Of a stretch of DNA of 64,000 bases, positions 16,508 to 24,474 are shown one piece after another. The stretch covers positions 310,001-374,000 of the forward strand of contig NZ_FMXQ01000002.1 of assembly GCF_900104485.1 (NCBI RefSeq), written 5' to 3'. The notes under the pieces were generated by a model. It did not search any database. It saw only the letters and a program-made list of their open reading frames with translations, and was not told where the DNA came from. Origin of the DNA: Bauldia litoralis (GTDB lineage: Bacteria > Pseudomonadota > Alphaproteobacteria > Rhizobiales > Kaistiaceae). Every line of letters starts with the position of its first letter. Position 1 is the first letter of the stretch. The position numbers were made by a program, and so were the translations under genes.

Positions 16508-17725
16508 ATGCCCAGCACGGATATCCTCGTCGTCGGATCGGGACCGGTCGGCCTTGCCGCAGCCCTCAAGGTCGCGGCGATGGGGTACCGGGTCGCCATC
16601 GTCGCTCCGGCCACCCGCCCTGACGACCACCGAACCGCCGCCCTTTTGGCCGGATCGGTCGATTTCCTCGACTCCCTCGGCGTCTGGCCGCTGGTGAAGG
16701 ATCAGTCAGCGCCGCTCCGGTCGCTGCGCATCGTCGACGCCACCCGGCGACTGATCCGCGCCCCCGAAGTGCTCTTCCACGCCAGCGAGATCGGCCTCGA
16801 CGCCTTCGGCTACAACATCGCCAACGCCGCCCTCACCGCCGGCCTCGATCGCCTGTGTCGCGAGCGCGGCATCGAGCGCATCGAGGCAAGCGTCGAGCGA
16901 ATCGCCGTCACCGGGGACGACGCCGTCGTCGCCCATCTCGACACCGGCGAGACCGTCACCGCCCGCCTCGTCGCCGCGGCCGACGGTCGCCGCTCGCGGG
17001 TCCGCGACAGCATTGGCATCGCCGAATGGGACTGGCGCTACGACCAGTCGGCGCTCGTCACCAACATCCGCCACACCCTGCCGCACCACGAGACCTCGAC
17101 CGAGTTCCACACCGAAGGCGGCCCCTTCACGCTGGTGCCGCTACCCGGGCAACGGTCGAGCCTCGTCTGGGTAGATCGTCCCGCCGAGGCCAAGCGTCGC
17201 GCCGCACTCGCCCCCGAGGTGCTGGCGGCCGAGATCGAGGCCCGCGCGCAATCGATGCTCGGCAAGGTCGCGCTGGATGGCCCGGCGCAGGTCTTCCCGC
17301 TGTCCGGGATGGGCGTCCGGGCTTTCGCCGCCCAGCGGGCGGTCCTGCTCGGCGAAGCCGCGCATCTCTTCCCGCCCATCGGCGCCCAGGGCCTCAACCT
17401 CGGCTACAGCGACGTCGCCACCCTCGGCGAAAGCCTCGCCGGCCATCCCGAAGACCCCGGCGAGGCAAGCCGCCTGGCCGCCTATGACCGCAGCCGTCGC
17501 GCCGACATCTACGCCCGCACCGCGGCGGTCGATGCCCTGAACCGCACCCTGCTCACCGGCTTCCTGCCCGTCCAGGCCGTGCGCGGATTGGGGCTGTTCC
17601 TGCTCGACCGCATCCCGGCGCTGCGCCGGGCGGTCATGCTGCGCGGCGTTGGATCGCCCGCCAGCCCCCCGGCTAGCGAAACGGATCGACCGGCAGGTCG
17701 CCGCTCAACAGGATCGTCAGGGTAA
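16508..17725 (+). CDS. UbiH/UbiF-family FAD-dependent monooxygenase
   Basis: This 405-residue flavoprotein has an N-terminal dinucleotide motif, VVGSGPVGLAAAL (about 7-19). The second FAD motif with GEAAHLFPPIGAQGLNLGY is near residue 280, as in the ubiquinone-ring hydroxylases UbiH/UbiF/UbiL. The start is the ATG at 16508, 2 nt after the YedE stop; an upstream in-frame Met falls inside that gene. It probably hydroxylates the ubiquinone ring, though the operon with sulfur transporters is unusual. The last 20 or so residues are Ser/Pro/Gly/Arg-rich and overlap the opposite-strand AEC gene by 53 nt. Confidence 0.82.
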   Translation: MPSTDILVVGSGPVGLAAALKVAAMGYRVAIVAPATRPDDHRTAALLAGSVDFLDSLGVWPLVKDQSAPLRSLRIVDATRRLIRAPEVLFHASEIGLDAFGYNIANAALTAGLDRLCRERGIERIEASVERIAVTGDDAVVAHLDTGETVTARLVAAADGRRSRVRDSIGIAEWDWRYDQSALVTNIRHTLPHHETSTEFHTEGGPFTLVPLPGQRSSLVWVDRPAEAKRRAALAPEVLAAEIEARAQSMLGKVALDGPAQVFPLSGMGVRAFAAQRAVLLGEAAHLFPPIGAQGLNLGYSDVATLGESLAGHPEDPGEASRLAAYDRSRRADIYARTAAVDALNRTLLTGFLPVQAVRGLGLFLLDRIPALRRAVMLRGVGSPASPPASETDRPAGRRSTGSSG

Positions 17726-18635
17726 CCGTTACCGTGACCACCGAAGCGACGGTCCCGTAGAAGACGGCCGCCGCCGCCCGCCCCTCATAGGTCGCGTATT
17801 GGCGCGCCATCGCCAGGACGTTGGCCGCCGGAGGCAGCGCCGCCATCAGCACCGCCGCGGCCACCCAGATCCGGTCGAAGCCGCCGATCCAGCTCAGGAG
17901 CAGGTAGACGATCACTGGGTGGACCACCAGCTTGACCAGCAGGATCACCGGCAGTTCCAGCGTGACCGTCCCGCGTGACATCTGCACGAGGCTGGCCCCG
18001 ATGGCGAACAGCGCCACTGGCGCCGCGGCGGATCGCAACGCCGTCAGCAGGCCATCGATCGGCCCCGGTATCGGCAGGCCGACAAGGGCGAAGATGAAGC
18101 CGAGGACGGAGGCGATGATGATCGGATGCGTGCCGACGCGCCTGGCGATCGAGCGCGCCATCGACGCCCCGTTGGCTCGCGTCGTTCCGCCCAGCGCCAT
18201 CATCAGCGGCACCAGCGCGAAGAGCATGATGCTGTCGAAGGTGAAGATCAGCGCCGTTGGCGCCGCCGCCGTCGCGCCGAATGCCGCGACCGTCAGGGCG
18301 GGCGCCATATAGCCGATGTTGGCGTAGGATCCGACCAGCCCCTCGATCGTTGCTTCGGGCACATTGCCGCGGTTGACCAGGGCGCCGAAGGAGAAGGCGA
18401 GCGCAAAGGCGCAGTAGGTGGCGAAGGTCGTCGTGATGACGAAGGACCAGTTCTCGAAATCGCCGATCGGCGTTTCGGCCACCAGTTGGAAGAACCACGC
18501 CGGCAGTGCGAAATAGTAGACGAAGAGATTGAGGCCCGAGACGCCGTTCGCAGGCAGATTCAGCCACTTGGCTGCGCCGAAACCGGCAGCGATCAGCCCG
18601 AGGAAAGGCAGAATGATCGTCGCGATCTGGCTCAT
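17673..18635 (-). CDS. AEC-family transporter
   Basis: This 320-residue protein has ten predicted hydrophobic segments and AEC (auxin efflux carrier / PF03547) features. These include the conserved GSYANIGYMAPAL segment near residue 105 and a C-terminal AALPPAANVLAMA helix. Bacterial members export or import organic acids such as malate or malonate; the substrate is unknown here. It converges on the UbiH-like gene with a 53-nt 3' overlap. Confidence 0.85.
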   Translation of the reverse strand: MSQIATIILPFLGLIAAGFGAAKWLNLPANGVSGLNLFVYYFALPAWFFQLVAETPIGDFENWSFVITTTFATYCAFALAFSFGALVNRGNVPEATIEGLVGSYANIGYMAPALTVAAFGATAAAPTALIFTFDSIMLFALVPLMMALGGTTRANGASMARSIARRVGTHPIIIASVLGFIFALVGLPIPGPIDGLLTALRSAAAPVALFAIGASLVQMSRGTVTLELPVILLVKLVVHPVIVYLLLSWIGGFDRIWVAAAVLMAALPPAANVLAMARQYATYEGRAAAAVFYGTVASVVTVTVTLTILLSGDLPVDPFR

Positions 18636-18772
18636 GGTCTGTCGGGCTTCCGGATGCCCGTTCTCCGGGCGCGGCTCGGACGCGGTGGCGGCTGAACAGC
18701 CCGCTGCCTAACGGTTTCGCAGTATCCGGTCAATCTTCGCGCACCTCGGCGGCGCACCGATCTGGCGGTTGA

Positions 18773-18798
18773 CTTGACCGTCCCGGCATGGCCCATAG
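18773..18798 (+). promoter_or_regulatory. Sigma-32-type heat-shock promoter for hspQ
   Basis: CTTGAC (18773-18778) and CCCATAG (18792-18798) are separated by 13 nt, close to the RpoH consensus CTTGAA-N13/14-CCCCATnT. It lies directly upstream of hspQ. Transcription would begin near 18805, which decides against the ATG at 18804 and favours the ATG pair at 18825/18828. Confidence 0.5.
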
Positions 18799-18824
18799 CG
18801 GAAATGGCCAGCAAATCGATTTCA

Positions 18825-19160
18825 ATGATGGATGGTGCGCGCGAGGCGAAATTCTCGATCGGTCAGATCGTTCGCCACCGCATGTTTCCGTTCCGTGGCG
18901 TCATCTTCGACGTCGACCCGGTCTTCGACAACACCGAGGAATGGTGGCTGGCGATCCCCGAGGATATCCGGCCGTCGAAAGACCAGCCCTACTATCACCT
19001 GTTCGCCGAGAATGACGAGACCGAATACGTCGCCTATGTCTCGGAACAGAACCTGTTGCCGGACGAGTCGAGCGAGCCGCTCCGGCATCCTCAGATCAGC
19101 GAGTTCTTCGCCGCCCGAGACGGCGACATCTACATCGCCCGCGATCGCGATCTCAACTGA
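18825..19160 (+). CDS. hspQ: Heat shock protein HspQ
   Basis: This 111-residue protein (from the ATG at 18825) matches the HspQ/YccV hemimethylated-DNA-binding-like family. It has KFSIGQIVRHRMFPFRGVIF at about residues 8-27 and YHLFAENDETEYVAYVSEQN in the middle. HspQ is a small heat-inducible protein that enhances Lon proteolysis and is itself a Lon substrate. Earlier in-frame starts exist (TTG at 18774, ATG at 18804), but they would sit in or before the candidate promoter. No strong ribosome site is visible for any start, so the N-terminus is uncertain by up to about 17 residues. Confidence 0.85.
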   Translation: MMDGAREAKFSIGQIVRHRMFPFRGVIFDVDPVFDNTEEWWLAIPEDIRPSKDQPYYHLFAENDETEYVAYVSEQNLLPDESSEPLRHPQISEFFAARDGDIYIARDRDLN

Positions 19161-19190
19161 GCCGCGACCGCGCGTTGCCGGTGGCGAACG

Positions 19191-19820
19191 TTATTCGCTC
19201 TTTTCCTGTTCCTGCTTCAGCCTGTCGCGCTCGGCGGCTGCACGGTCCCGCAGGGCCTTGTTGAGGTCCTGCTGGCGCTTCGCCAGGCCCTCGGGCTTGA
19301 GGCCCTCGCCGTCATAGGCCTTGGTAAAACCGCTGAGCGTCATCGGGAAGCTGACCGGCTTTGCCTGGGCGTTCATCGTCGTGATGACGAGTTGGTTGCC
19401 CTGCTTCATCTCCGCCACAAGGCTGGCATCGACATCGAGCTCGGCGTAGCAGGCGTTCGGCAGGCAGATGCCGTAGCCGAGTTCATACTGCTTTCCGTCG
19501 TCCACCTGCGCTCGCATTCCGGGTTGCAGAAGCATGCCGGGAGGAACGGCGATGACGAAGGACTTCTTGTCTTCGCCGGTGATCTCACGCACCGCCGCCG
19601 AGGCGATGAACTGACCGGTCTCGGCCGTTATCTCCTGGATCGTCAGGCAGAGTTCCTTGCCGTCCTGCGGATTCTCGTTGCAGATCTTGGCCCACGGCGT
19701 CTCGGCCGCGTCCTGCGCCACGGCGGCCACCGGCGCCGCGATCGCGAAAACCGCGACCGGGATCAGGCGCTGCCACTTTGTGAATGTCGTCTGGAGGTGT
19801 GCGATAGCTTGACGTCCCAC
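19191..19820 (-). CDS. Invasion-associated locus B (IalB) family protein, copy 2
   Basis: This 209-residue exported protein has a signal peptide at about 1-36 (FAIAAPVAAVAQ) and the IalB domain at about 42-175, with WAKICNENPQDGKELCLT and YGICLPNACYAEL. The paired cysteines suggest disulfides. A Lys/Glu/Arg-rich probable coiled-coil tail follows (about 180-209). The start is a GTG behind GGAGG. It lies 20 nt after a close paralogue. IalB domains occur in many alphaproteobacteria with a poorly defined periplasmic role, so pathogenicity should not be inferred. Confidence 0.88.
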   Translation of the reverse strand: MGRQAIAHLQTTFTKWQRLIPVAVFAIAAPVAAVAQDAAETPWAKICNENPQDGKELCLTIQEITAETGQFIASAAVREITGEDKKSFVIAVPPGMLLQPGMRAQVDDGKQYELGYGICLPNACYAELDVDASLVAEMKQGNQLVITTMNAQAKPVSFPMTLSGFTKAYDGEGLKPEGLAKRQQDLNKALRDRAAAERDRLKQEQEKSE

Positions 19821-19840
19821 GTTGTGTTTCCTCCGGCCCG

Positions 19841-20488
19841 CTATTGCGCGCCGCCTTCCTTGGCCTGCTGTTCCTTGAGCTTCTCACGCGCAGCGGCGGC
19901 GCGATCCTGCAACGCCTTGGTCAGGTCTTCCTGGCGCTTGGCGAGGCCGGCAGGGTTCAGCCCCTCGCTGTCATAGGCCTTGGTGAACCCGGCCAGGGTC
20001 ATCGGGAAGCTGACCGGCTTCGCCTGGGAGTTCATCGCCGTGATGATCAACTGACCACCCTTCTTCATGGCGGCCACGAACTCGCCATCGACTTCAAGCT
20101 CGCCGTAGCAGGCATTCGGGAAGCAGATGCCATAGGTCATTTCATATTGCTTGCCCTGATCGACCTGCGCCCGCATGCCCGGCTGGATGAGCATGCCGGG
20201 CGGAACCGCGACCACGAAGGATTTCTTGGCATCGCCGGTGATCTCGCGGACCGTCGCCGAGGCGATGAACTGGCCCGTCTCCGCGGTGACTTCCTGGATC
20301 GTCAGGCAGAGTTCCTTGCCGTCCGCCGGATTCTTGTTGCAGATCTTGGCCCAGGGCGCGTCCGGGGTCGGTCCGGTCGGCTGCTCGGCCTCTTCCTGGG
20401 CCGCCGCGCCGATCGGCGCGCCGATCGCCAAGAGAACTACCGGCAGCATACGCTGCCATTTTGCGAAATTAACCTGCAGATTTGCCAT
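19841..20488 (-). CDS. Invasion-associated locus B (IalB) family protein, copy 1
   Basis: This 215-residue paralogue of the next gene has the same layout: a signal peptide (LLAIGAPIGAAAQ), a short Pro/Glu-rich linker, and the IalB domain with WAKICNKNPADGKELCLT and YGICFPNACYGEL. It ends in a charged tail (KRQEDLTKALQDRAAA onward) likely to form a coiled coil. The two copies are clearly a tandem duplication, with long identical stretches. The gap upstream contains a direct repeat (20500-20553). Confidence 0.88.
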   Translation of the reverse strand: MANLQVNFAKWQRMLPVVLLAIGAPIGAAAQEEAEQPTGPTPDAPWAKICNKNPADGKELCLTIQEVTAETGQFIASATVREITGDAKKSFVVAVPPGMLIQPGMRAQVDQGKQYEMTYGICFPNACYGELEVDGEFVAAMKKGGQLIITAMNSQAKPVSFPMTLAGFTKAYDSEGLNPAGLAKRQEDLTKALQDRAAAAREKLKEQQAKEGGAQ

Positions 20489-20499
20489 TGTGCGTCCTT

Positions 20500-20553
20500 G
20501 GCTCGATGTCCCGTCGCGTCATTCGCGGTCGCTTCGGCTCGATGTCCCCTCGC
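20500..20553. repeat. Direct repeat pair upstream of the IalB genes
   Basis: Two 18-nt copies beginning GGCTCGATGTCCC (20500-20517 and 20536-20553) differ at one position and are spaced 36 nt start to start. They lie 12-65 nt upstream of the first IalB start, where tandem regulator sites would be expected. They could equally be a chance local duplication. Confidence 0.7.
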
Positions 20554-20749
20554 AGGGGTGATTGGTCGTCAAATACGGCGACTTGTTGACTGGCTTCGGC
20601 CATTCCATATCCCGCTTGCGAGCCGATTTCCAGCTTTCCCGCCGATATCCGGGCAATTGGCCCGCACCGGTCGCCGGCGGCGGAAGCTATGTTAGGATAA
20701 TCGTCAGTTTTCAAGCGAATCCCGGCAAGAAACGAATGGCTACCCGACC

Positions 20750-22594
20750 ATGAGCGCCACCGTCATCTCCATCGCCCTGAAACTCCGGCTCGCCGCCGCC
20801 GTTGCCGCATCCTTCGGGATCGGCCTTGTGCCGCAACTGGCGGCCGCCGAGGCGTCGCATGGCGTCGCCATGATTGGCGAACCCGCCCTGCCCGCCGACT
20901 TCACACATCTGCCCTACGCCAATCCGGACGCCCCCAAGGGCGGCAAGATTACCTATGGCGTGGTTGGCACCTACGACAGCCTCAACTCCTTCATCGTCCA
21001 GGGCGGCACGACGTCGTCGCGCGGCCTGCGCGACCCGGTCTTTGGCAACCTCGTCTTCGAGAGCCTGCTGTCGCGGAGTTCCGACGAGGCCTTCACCCTC
21101 TACGGGATGCTGGCTGAGAGCGTCGAAACGCCTGAAGACCGGAGCTGGGTGGAATTCACGATGAATCCCGACGCCCGGTTCTCCGACGGTGAACCGGTCA
21201 CCGTCGATGACGTGATCTTCTCAATGGAGATCCTGCGCGACAAGGGGCGCCCCAACTACCGCTACTACTACGGCAAGATCGACGACTACGAGCGGGTCGG
21301 CGAACGCGGGATCCGCTTCAACATCGCCACCGCCAAGGATCGCGAACTTCCGCTGATTCTCGGCCTGATGCCGATCCTGCCGAAGCACGCGATCGATCCC
21401 GAGACCTTCGACAAGTCGACGCTGACGCCCCCCGTCGGCAGCGGCCCCTACGTCATCACCGACGTCGGCGCACCGAACTACATCGTGTTCAAGCGCAATC
21501 CGGATTACTGGGCCAGCGACCTGCCGATCCAGAAGGGCCTCTATAACTACGACGAGATCCGCATCGACTATTACCGCGACGCAAACGCAATGTTCGAGGC
21601 ATTCAAGAAGGGCCTCTACCAGGTCAATCCGGAGGGCGATCCGGCCCAGTGGAACAAGGGCTACGATTTCCCCGCCCTCAACCAGGGGCGGGTGGTCAAG
21701 GAGACCTTCAGCACCGGTACGCCGAAGGGCATGTCGGGCTTCGTCTTCAACACCCGCCGGCCGATCTTCGCGGATATAGCGGTCCGCCGCGCGCTGGCCA
21801 AGCTGTTCGATTTCGGCTGGGTGAACACCAATCTCTATTACGACGCCTTCGACCGCGCCGCCGGCTATTTCAACGATTCCGAGCTCTCGTCGATCGGCAT
21901 TCCGGCAAGCGACCGGGAGAAGGAGCTGCTCGCGCCCTTCCCGGACGCCGTTGTCGCCGAAGTGATGGATGGCACCTACCGGCCCGCCTCCAGCGATTCG
22001 TCCGGCGCCGACCGGACAGTGCTCCGCGAGGCGCTGTCGGAGTTGCAGGCCGCGGGTTACGAACTCAAGGACGGTACGCTGGTCAATACCGCCTCCGGCA
22101 AGCCGCTGGCCTTCGAGATGCTGGTGACGACAAAGGAGGATGAACGCCTGGCGCTGGCCTATCAGCGGACCCTCTCCCGCATCGGCATCAAGGCGTCGAT
22201 CCGCAATGTCGATGCCTCCCAGTATCAGTTGCGGCGCCAGACGTTTGACTTCGACATGATCCGCAATTCGTGGGGAGCTTCGCTGTCGCCCGGCAACGAG
22301 CAGAGCTTCCGCTGGAGCCAAGAGGCCGCCGACCAGGACGGGTCCTTCAACTATCCAGGCGCCAGTGAGCCAGCAATCGACGCGATGATCGAGGCCATGC
22401 TGGCGGCCCGCACCCGTGACGAGTTCGTCGCGGCCGTCCGCGCCCTCGACCGGGTGCTGGTGTCAGGCTTCTACGTCGTCCCGCTCTTCTATCTTCCGGA
22501 TCAGTGGATGGCGCGCTGGACGACCGTCGAGCACCCGGAGCAGACGTCGATCAACGGCGCCAAGCTCGAAACCTGGTGGCGTGTGCCTGAATGA
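20750..22594 (+). CDS. Family 5 extracellular solute-binding protein (YejA-like)
   Basis: This 614-residue periplasmic oligopeptide-type binding protein has a signal peptide ending near AAA at about residue 33. The YejA-like segment YANPDAPKGGKITYG follows at about 54-68, with FSDGEPVTVDDV further on, typical of SBP_bac_5. YejA-like proteins bind peptides or peptide antibiotics such as microcin C. No matching permease or ATPase genes lie nearby, so it must share components encoded elsewhere. Its stop overlaps the start of the next gene (ATGA). Confidence 0.88.
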   Translation: MSATVISIALKLRLAAAVAASFGIGLVPQLAAAEASHGVAMIGEPALPADFTHLPYANPDAPKGGKITYGVVGTYDSLNSFIVQGGTTSSRGLRDPVFGNLVFESLLSRSSDEAFTLYGMLAESVETPEDRSWVEFTMNPDARFSDGEPVTVDDVIFSMEILRDKGRPNYRYYYGKIDDYERVGERGIRFNIATAKDRELPLILGLMPILPKHAIDPETFDKSTLTPPVGSGPYVITDVGAPNYIVFKRNPDYWASDLPIQKGLYNYDEIRIDYYRDANAMFEAFKKGLYQVNPEGDPAQWNKGYDFPALNQGRVVKETFSTGTPKGMSGFVFNTRRPIFADIAVRRALAKLFDFGWVNTNLYYDAFDRAAGYFNDSELSSIGIPASDREKELLAPFPDAVVAEVMDGTYRPASSDSSGADRTVLREALSELQAAGYELKDGTLVNTASGKPLAFEMLVTTKEDERLALAYQRTLSRIGIKASIRNVDASQYQLRRQTFDFDMIRNSWGASLSPGNEQSFRWSQEAADQDGSFNYPGASEPAIDAMIEAMLAARTRDEFVAAVRALDRVLVSGFYVVPLFYLPDQWMARWTTVEHPEQTSINGAKLETWWRVPE

Positions 22595-23253
22595 CCGAAG
22601 CAACGTCCCTCCAGCCGCTGCAGATCGACGTCGTTTCCGATGTCGTCTGCCCGTGGTGCTATCTCGGCAAGCGGCGGCTCGACCACGCCCTGGAAATGAC
22701 AGCTGGCCTCGAGGTAGCGGTCCGCTGGAAGCCGTTCCGGCTCGATCCGACGATCCCGCCGGAGGGCGTCACCCGCAAGGATTATCTGGAGGGCAAGTTC
22801 GGCAGCCTTGAAGCGGTCCAGCCGATGCATGACCAGTTGTCCGATCTCGGCCGGATGGAAGGCATCGATTTCCACTTCGATCGGATCACCCGGTCGCCGA
22901 GCACCGTCGACGCCCACAGGGTCATCCGCTGGGCCGAGGCGGAGGGTGCGCAGGACCAGATCGTCGAGCGTCTCTTCCTGGCCTATTTCACCGAGGGCCT
23001 CGACATCGGCGACCCGAAGGTCCTGTCGGAGGCGGCCGACGAAATCGGCCTCGATGCATCGCTCATATCGGAGCAACTCGCCTCGGACATGGACCGCGCC
23101 ACCGTCGAGGCTGACATCGAAAACGCCTACCATATCGGCGTCACCGGCGTGCCCTGCTTCATCATCGCGGGAAAATACGCGGTGATGGGCGCTCAGGAAG
23201 CGCCGGCCCTGGCGCAGGCTCTGGTCCAGATCGCGACCGGGCAGACCGCGTAG
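22591..23253 (+). CDS. DsbA-family oxidoreductase, FrnE/2-hydroxychromene isomerase-like
   Basis: This 220-residue thioredoxin-fold protein has the CPWC active site at residues 20-23 (VVCPWCYLGKRRL) and the cis-Pro region GVTGVPCFI near 185. FrnE-like members are cytoplasmic disulfide oxidoreductases; no signal peptide is present. It is translationally coupled to the YejA-like binding protein (ATGA overlap). A functional link to that protein is not obvious. Confidence 0.87.
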   Translation: MTEATSLQPLQIDVVSDVVCPWCYLGKRRLDHALEMTAGLEVAVRWKPFRLDPTIPPEGVTRKDYLEGKFGSLEAVQPMHDQLSDLGRMEGIDFHFDRITRSPSTVDAHRVIRWAEAEGAQDQIVERLFLAYFTEGLDIGDPKVLSEAADEIGLDASLISEQLASDMDRATVEADIENAYHIGVTGVPCFIIAGKYAVMGAQEAPALAQALVQIATGQTA

Positions 23254-23266
23254 CCGCCCTCGCCCG

Positions 23267-24406
23267 TCAGTCCTGCGCCGCGCCGACCGTATCGGCGACC
23301 ACGGCGCCGCGACGCCCGAGCGGGCGGTCGGCTCCAACGGTGGTGTCGCGGGCGGTCTGATGCTCGATCTCGGCATTCAGCTCGGCGCCCAGGAGCACGA
23401 TGATCGCCGACAGCCACATCCACATCATCAGGCCGATACCCGCCGCCAGCGATCCGTAGGTCGCGTTGTAGTTGGCGAACTGGGACAGGTAGAGCGACAG
23501 CAGCGAAGAGCCGACCAGCCAGGCGACAGTGGCAAAGACGCTTCCGACCGTCAGCCACTGCCAGCGCGCCTCCCTCCGGTTCGGGCCGAACCGGTAGAGC
23601 ACGGCGAGCCCCAGCAGCAGCGCGGCGAACAATACCGGCCAGCGCAACAGGCTGACGATCGTCTCGGCCGCCGAACTGATCCCGAGATAGGACAGCGCGA
23701 TCGGAAACACCACGACGGAGGCGATGCCGATCAGGCCGGCGGCGATCGCCCCGAGCGTCATGGTCATCGAGATGAGGTTCAGGCGAATGAAGCTGCGACG
23801 CTCGGTCTCGTCATAGGCGACATTGAGCGCGTCGATGATCGCCTTCATTCCGGCATTGGCGCTCCAGAAGGCCAGCAACAGGCCGAAGATGAAGGCAATA
23901 CTCAGCCCGGCATTGCCGGCCGAGACTACCCTCTGCACCTGCTCGGCGATCGGCCCCATCGCGTCGGCGGGCACGACATCGGACAGCAGGACCAGTTGAT
24001 CCTGGACAGTGCCGATGTCGAACAGCAATCCGTAGACGGACACGAAGGCGGTGATCGCCGGGAACAGCGCCAGCAGGCCATAGAAGACAACGCCGGCGGC
24101 GACGGCCAGAAGTCGGTCCTGGGTGATCTGGGCATAGGTGCGCCAGAGGATGTCCTTCCAGCCCGCCCAGGGGATGTGCCAGGGCGCGATGGACTGCCGC
24201 CCGCGTCCCGGCTCGGCCGCCCGAAGCGTGTCCACGCCTGTCTCGATCGGGTGTCCGGGGGGTGTCCGGGGTGTTCCGGTGAGCGTCCGGGGTGTTCGGG
24301 AACCACCAATCGACGACGCCACGAGCATCCCGATACCGGCAATCGCCAGCGCATCAATGGCATCGAAACGGCGCCGACGCGCCGTCTGCGGTGGTTTATC
24401 CGACAT
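23267..24406 (-). CDS. YihY/virulence factor BrkB-family membrane protein
   Basis: This 379-residue protein has a variable N-terminal ~75 residues followed by six hydrophobic segments with YihY hallmarks (YGLLALFPAITAFVS near 130, IIDALNVAYDE near 190). The function of the family is not established and the old RNase BN assignment is wrong. The N-terminal region contains the decamer repeat at 24251-24300. It lies 68 nt downstream of mfd on the same strand. Confidence 0.87.
   Translation of the reverse strand: MSDKPPQTARRRRFDAIDALAIAGIGMLVASSIGGSRTPRTLTGTPRTPPGHPIETGVDTLRAAEPGRGRQSIAPWHIPWAGWKDILWRTYAQITQDRLLAVAAGVVFYGLLALFPAITAFVSVYGLLFDIGTVQDQLVLLSDVVPADAMGPIAEQVQRVVSAGNAGLSIAFIFGLLLAFWSANAGMKAIIDALNVAYDETERRSFIRLNLISMTMTLGAIAAGLIGIASVVVFPIALSYLGISSAAETIVSLLRWPVLFAALLLGLAVLYRFGPNRREARWQWLTVGSVFATVAWLVGSSLLSLYLSQFANYNATYGSLAAGIGLMMWMWLSAIIVLLGAELNAEIEHQTARDTTVGADRPLGRRGAVVADTVGAAQD
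24251..24300. repeat. Five imperfect tandem copies of a GGTGTCCGGG-like decamer inside the yihY-like gene
   Basis: Consecutive 10-nt blocks (GTGTCCGGGG, GGTGTCCGGG, GTGTTCCGGT, GAGCGTCCGG, GGTGTTCGGG) form a degenerate tandem array coding Arg/Thr/Pro-rich residues about 36-52. Because ten is not a multiple of three, gain or loss of one unit would shift the frame. Confidence 0.6.
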
Positions 24407-24474
24407 CAGCCCCTCTCAACGAGAAAGAACCGCCCCGCCGCCATTCGGTTCCATCGGCGCCGGCGGAAACGCTG

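Noticed and set aside
19191-20488. Virulence locus
   Set aside because: The IalB name comes from Bartonella, but the domain is widespread in free-living alphaproteobacteria and nothing else here suggests pathogenicity.
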